NCBI RefSeq assembly: GCF_005144585.1
Contig: NZ_SSMQ01000025.1
Span: 62,001 to 126,000, forward strand
Reading direction: 5' to 3'
Source: Polyangium fumosum
GTDB lineage: Bacteria > Myxococcota_A > Polyangia > Polyangiales > Polyangiaceae
DNA length: 64,000 nt
A program made the position numbers and the translations under genes. Below the pieces are notes generated by a model, which worked only from the letters and a program-made list of their open reading frames with translations, was not told where the DNA came from and ran no database searches. Below, piece after piece: positions 61,992 through 64,000 of the stretch (position 1 is its first letter; each line of letters begins with the position of its first letter).

Positions 61992-62678
61992 TCATTTCTG
62001 CGTCGCCTTGCGCATCTGGCACATGAGATCACAGACCTCGAGCGGCAAGGTCTCGCGCTTCGGCGGATCCTTCACGACCGGATCCGTCTTCTTGGGATCG
62101 GTCGATTTCGCGTTCGTGTTCCCGCTCGTCCGCGGGGAGGGCTTCGTCTTCTCGGGCGCGGTCGCCTCCTTCGCGGGCGGCGTTGTCGTCTTCACCTCGG
62201 CGGGCGGCGAAGGCAGCGTCGCGACGCGCTTCAGGGCCACCTCGAAATGGGGCGACACGCGGCCGCCCAGCGTCATCGGCTCGGCCTTCGGGCGCGCGCT
62301 CGCCGCGCCGATCGCCATGGCCGAGACCAGGATGGCGCCCACGGCGGCGACCAGCCATGGCCCTCGGCGGGCCTGCGTCGCGACCACCTCGGCGCTCGGC
62401 TCGGGGGCCGGGAGCGGCGCCGGCTCCGGCGCGCCGAAGGGGAAGATCGGCGCGTGCGGGAGCACGGGCTCGACCGGCTTTTGCGCCTCGGCGGCGAGGG
62501 CCTTCAGATCGATGAGGCCGGAGTCGTCTCGGCGTGCGCTCGGCTCCTTCGTCGTGGGTGCGTCGTTCGAGGCCTGGGCCACGAGGGAGCTCAGCGAAAA
62601 CACCACCGAGCCGTCCTCACGCGTTCCCGGGGCTCCCCTCGAGGACATCGTTGCATTGGATCGAGGAATGCTCTTCAT
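61992..62678 (-). CDS. Single-span membrane protein with Thr/Pro-rich tail
   Basis: 228 residues from the ATG at 62678. The cytoplasmic part contains EDGSVVFSLSSLVAQA and DSGLIDLKALAAEA, short helical motifs that appear as a repeated theme in the protein, then a Pro-rich stretch, one membrane span (about 104-122, WLVAAVGAILVSAMAIGAA) and an exposed Thr/Pro/Lys-rich linker ending in a conserved-looking LPLEVCDLMCQMRKATQK with two Cys. The ...SLxxL repeats resemble short docking motifs. Function unknown. It is divergent from the lipoprotein at the right edge. Confidence 0.6.
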   Translation of the reverse strand: MKSIPRSNATMSSRGAPGTREDGSVVFSLSSLVAQASNDAPTTKEPSARRDDSGLIDLKALAAEAQKPVEPVLPHAPIFPFGAPEPAPLPAPEPSAEVVATQARRGPWLVAAVGAILVSAMAIGAASARPKAEPMTLGGRVSPHFEVALKRVATLPSPPAEVKTTTPPAKEATAPEKTKPSPRTSGNTNAKSTDPKKTDPVVKDPPKRETLPLEVCDLMCQMRKATQK

Positions 62679-62933
62679 GGCTCGTTTTCTCGCTTTCTCC
62701 ACGTTCACGGGTCCGGCGGTATTGCGCCGGCCCGAAGGGCGACGGTCACTGCATTCGACGCACGGCCGCGATGGAAGTTTTGGGGACCAGGCAAAAGTGA
62801 ACGAAGGCTGAAATCGATCCGTGGGGGACGGGGGCCAAGCGCCCGGCTTGGTCCGGGGCGGGGCCCGTGGTAGCTGTGCCGGCTCGCGTGGACGGCCGGT
62901 GTTCCCGGGCGGACGCGGCATGTTTCGCCTTCG

Positions 62934-64000
62934 ATGCGCCCTCGGCTCCTCCTCCCGCTCGTGCTCGCCGGCCTCGCCGGGCCCTCGGCCTGCCGCCCGC
63001 CGGCCGAACATGGCGTCGAGCAGCGCCCGCCTCCGCGCGCCGAGCCCTCCGCGCAGGCCCCCGCGATCCCTACCGACGCCGCGCCGGGCGCCGTCTGCAC
63101 GCCCGGCGAGGGTCGATGCACCTCCGACGAGGTCGCGCTCGTTTGCCAGGGCGGCGAACGCTGGGTCGAGGAGCGCTGCGGCGAGGGGTCGACCTGCCTC
63201 GGCGCCGGCTGCGTCTCGCTCCGCGCCGAGGGACATCCGCCGGTCGGGCTCGCGCGGGAGGCGCTCCTCGCGCCCCAGGGGGAAGGCTGGCTCGACGCGT
63301 GGAGCGCCGTCGGTCCGCTCCCGGGCCCCTTGCCCGAGGGCGACGCGACGACGCCCCCCGACGCCGGCGCCCCGCCCGCCCCGCGCCCGATCTGCGCGAA
63401 GGACGGCTACGTCGAGGTCCACGAGAAGGCCGATTCGAAAAAAGGCCCGAAGCCGCCCACCCATTTCGTCCTTTCGGGCCAGCTCGTCTCCGGCCGCGCC
63501 CAGCGCGTCCTCCTCGCCGCGGGCGTGTCTGGCCGCGTGCGGATCTCCGTGGCCGGAAAACGAGTCCTCGACGCCACGCGCGAAGCCGATCCCGCGCCCT
63601 TCCGCGACGAGACGCGGGTCCCGCTCGACCTCGATCGTGGCGTCCATCGCATCGTCGTCGAGGTCGAACAGCCAACCCCTGCGCCCACGGGCTTCTGGCT
63701 CCGCGCCCGCTCCCCTTCCGGCGGCCCAGCGCCCGACCTGCTCTTCGCCACGGCCCCCGAGGCCACGTGCACGCCGGCCGAGCTCCTGCGCGCCGAGATC
63801 CAGAAAAAGCCCACCGCCACGGGGTTCGACGTCTCCGTGCGGCCGGGCTGGATCGGCCTCGGCCCGCGCAACCTCGTGGATCTCCCCCACCGCGCGGAGC
63901 TCGCGTCCGAAAAAGGCCCGGCCCGCCCGCTGGTCGAGGGCACCTTGCCCGCCGCCTCGCTCGGCAGCCCCGAGGGCGCGATCTCCCTCTCGATTCCCTT
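62934..64000 (+). CDS. Lipoprotein, 3' end outside window
   Basis: At least 355 residues; no stop before the right edge. Lipoprotein-type signal (MRPRLLLPLVLAGLAG) ending at SAC (Cys20), a Pro/Ala/Gln linker, a Cys-rich module (about 55-95, VCTPGEGRCTSDEVALVCQGGERWVEERCGEGSTC region, six Cys in a small disulfide fold) and a beta-sandwich domain (about 155-260) with GQLVSGRAQRVLLAAGVSGRVRISVAG and HRIVVEVEQP, similar in pattern to PA14/GLEYA-like carbohydrate-binding folds. Likely exposed at the cell surface. Family not recognised; the rest lies outside the window. Confidence 0.65.
   Translation, partial: MRPRLLLPLVLAGLAGPSACRPPAEHGVEQRPPPRAEPSAQAPAIPTDAAPGAVCTPGEGRCTSDEVALVCQGGERWVEERCGEGSTCLGAGCVSLRAEGHPPVGLAREALLAPQGEGWLDAWSAVGPLPGPLPEGDATTPPDAGAPPAPRPICAKDGYVEVHEKADSKKGPKPPTHFVLSGQLVSGRAQRVLLAAGVSGRVRISVAGKRVLDATREADPAPFRDETRVPLDLDRGVHRIVVEVEQPTPAPTGFWLRARSPSGGPAPDLLFATAPEATCTPAELLRAEIQKKPTATGFDVSVRPGWIGLGPRNLVDLPHRAELASEKGPARPLVEGTLPAASLGSPEGAISLSIP

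Overview
High-GC DNA (about 70 %) with strong G/C preference at third codon positions, many GTG/TTG starts, several translationally coupled gene pairs and long antisense open frames that are only codon-bias shadows. The gene content points to a myxobacterium (Myxococcota), probably of the Sorangium/Polyangium side: a Ser/Thr kinase-TPR-GAF-sigma54 activator fusion, paired outer-membrane barrels of the type common in myxobacteria, AgmX/PglI-type and TPR envelope proteins resembling the gliding (Glt) machinery, OmpA proteins with thrombospondin-3 repeats, and PilZ and TonB-like proteins. The assignment rests on recognised families only; no search was run. No tRNA, rRNA, CRISPR array, insertion sequence or phage gene was seen.

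Layout. 0-5.4 kb: end of a carboxypeptidase-regulatory-like protein, ftsY with a clear promoter, two tandem outer-membrane barrels and a HEAT-like protein. 5.6-10.9 kb: a barrel, a 13-haem cytochrome c, a small helical protein, a mono-haem lipoprotein and a DUF3105 lipoprotein, together looking like an outer-membrane electron conduit. 11.0-15.3 kb: the giant kinase/sigma54 activator. 15.3-20.2 kb (minus strand): SCO1, DUF420 and haem O synthase (cytochrome oxidase assembly), a cupredoxin-like lipoprotein, a polytopic protein and a YbjN/CesT-like protein. 20.2-20.5 kb: two structured repeats. 20.5-33.5 kb: TonB-like protein, SDR, a 56-residue membrane peptide, an LPG-synthase-type membrane protein, SMI1/KNR4-like, RluD-type enzyme, a toxin-antitoxin pair, GT39-type transferase plus Maf, and an OmpA/TSP3 protein coupled to a PPC/DUF296 protein. 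33.6-48.2 kb (minus strand): a short OPX protein with a beta-barrel (polysaccharide export), then a long envelope block resembling GltD-E-F-G. 48.6-52.1 kb: ECF sigma factor, zinc-finger anti-sigma factor, Cys-rich lipoprotein. 52.1-53.2 kb: gene-free, with three copies of a four-hairpin repeat. 53.2-64 kb: PilZ, GT39-type transferase, era with an arginine-rich repeat domain, der, and membrane or lipoproteins.

How the parts may work together. Most of the window serves the cell envelope: membrane protein targeting (FtsY), haem-copper oxidase assembly, an outer-membrane redox conduit, polysaccharide export, and a TPR/barrel/TonB-like trans-envelope complex. Two regulators (kinase-sigma54 activator; ECF sigma with its anti-sigma factor) lie beside these blocks and may respond to envelope state. 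The items most worth following up are the porin-cytochrome cluster, the Glt-like block joined to a composite OPX/barrel pair, the covarying four-hairpin repeats, and the Era protein with a tandem decapeptide domain.
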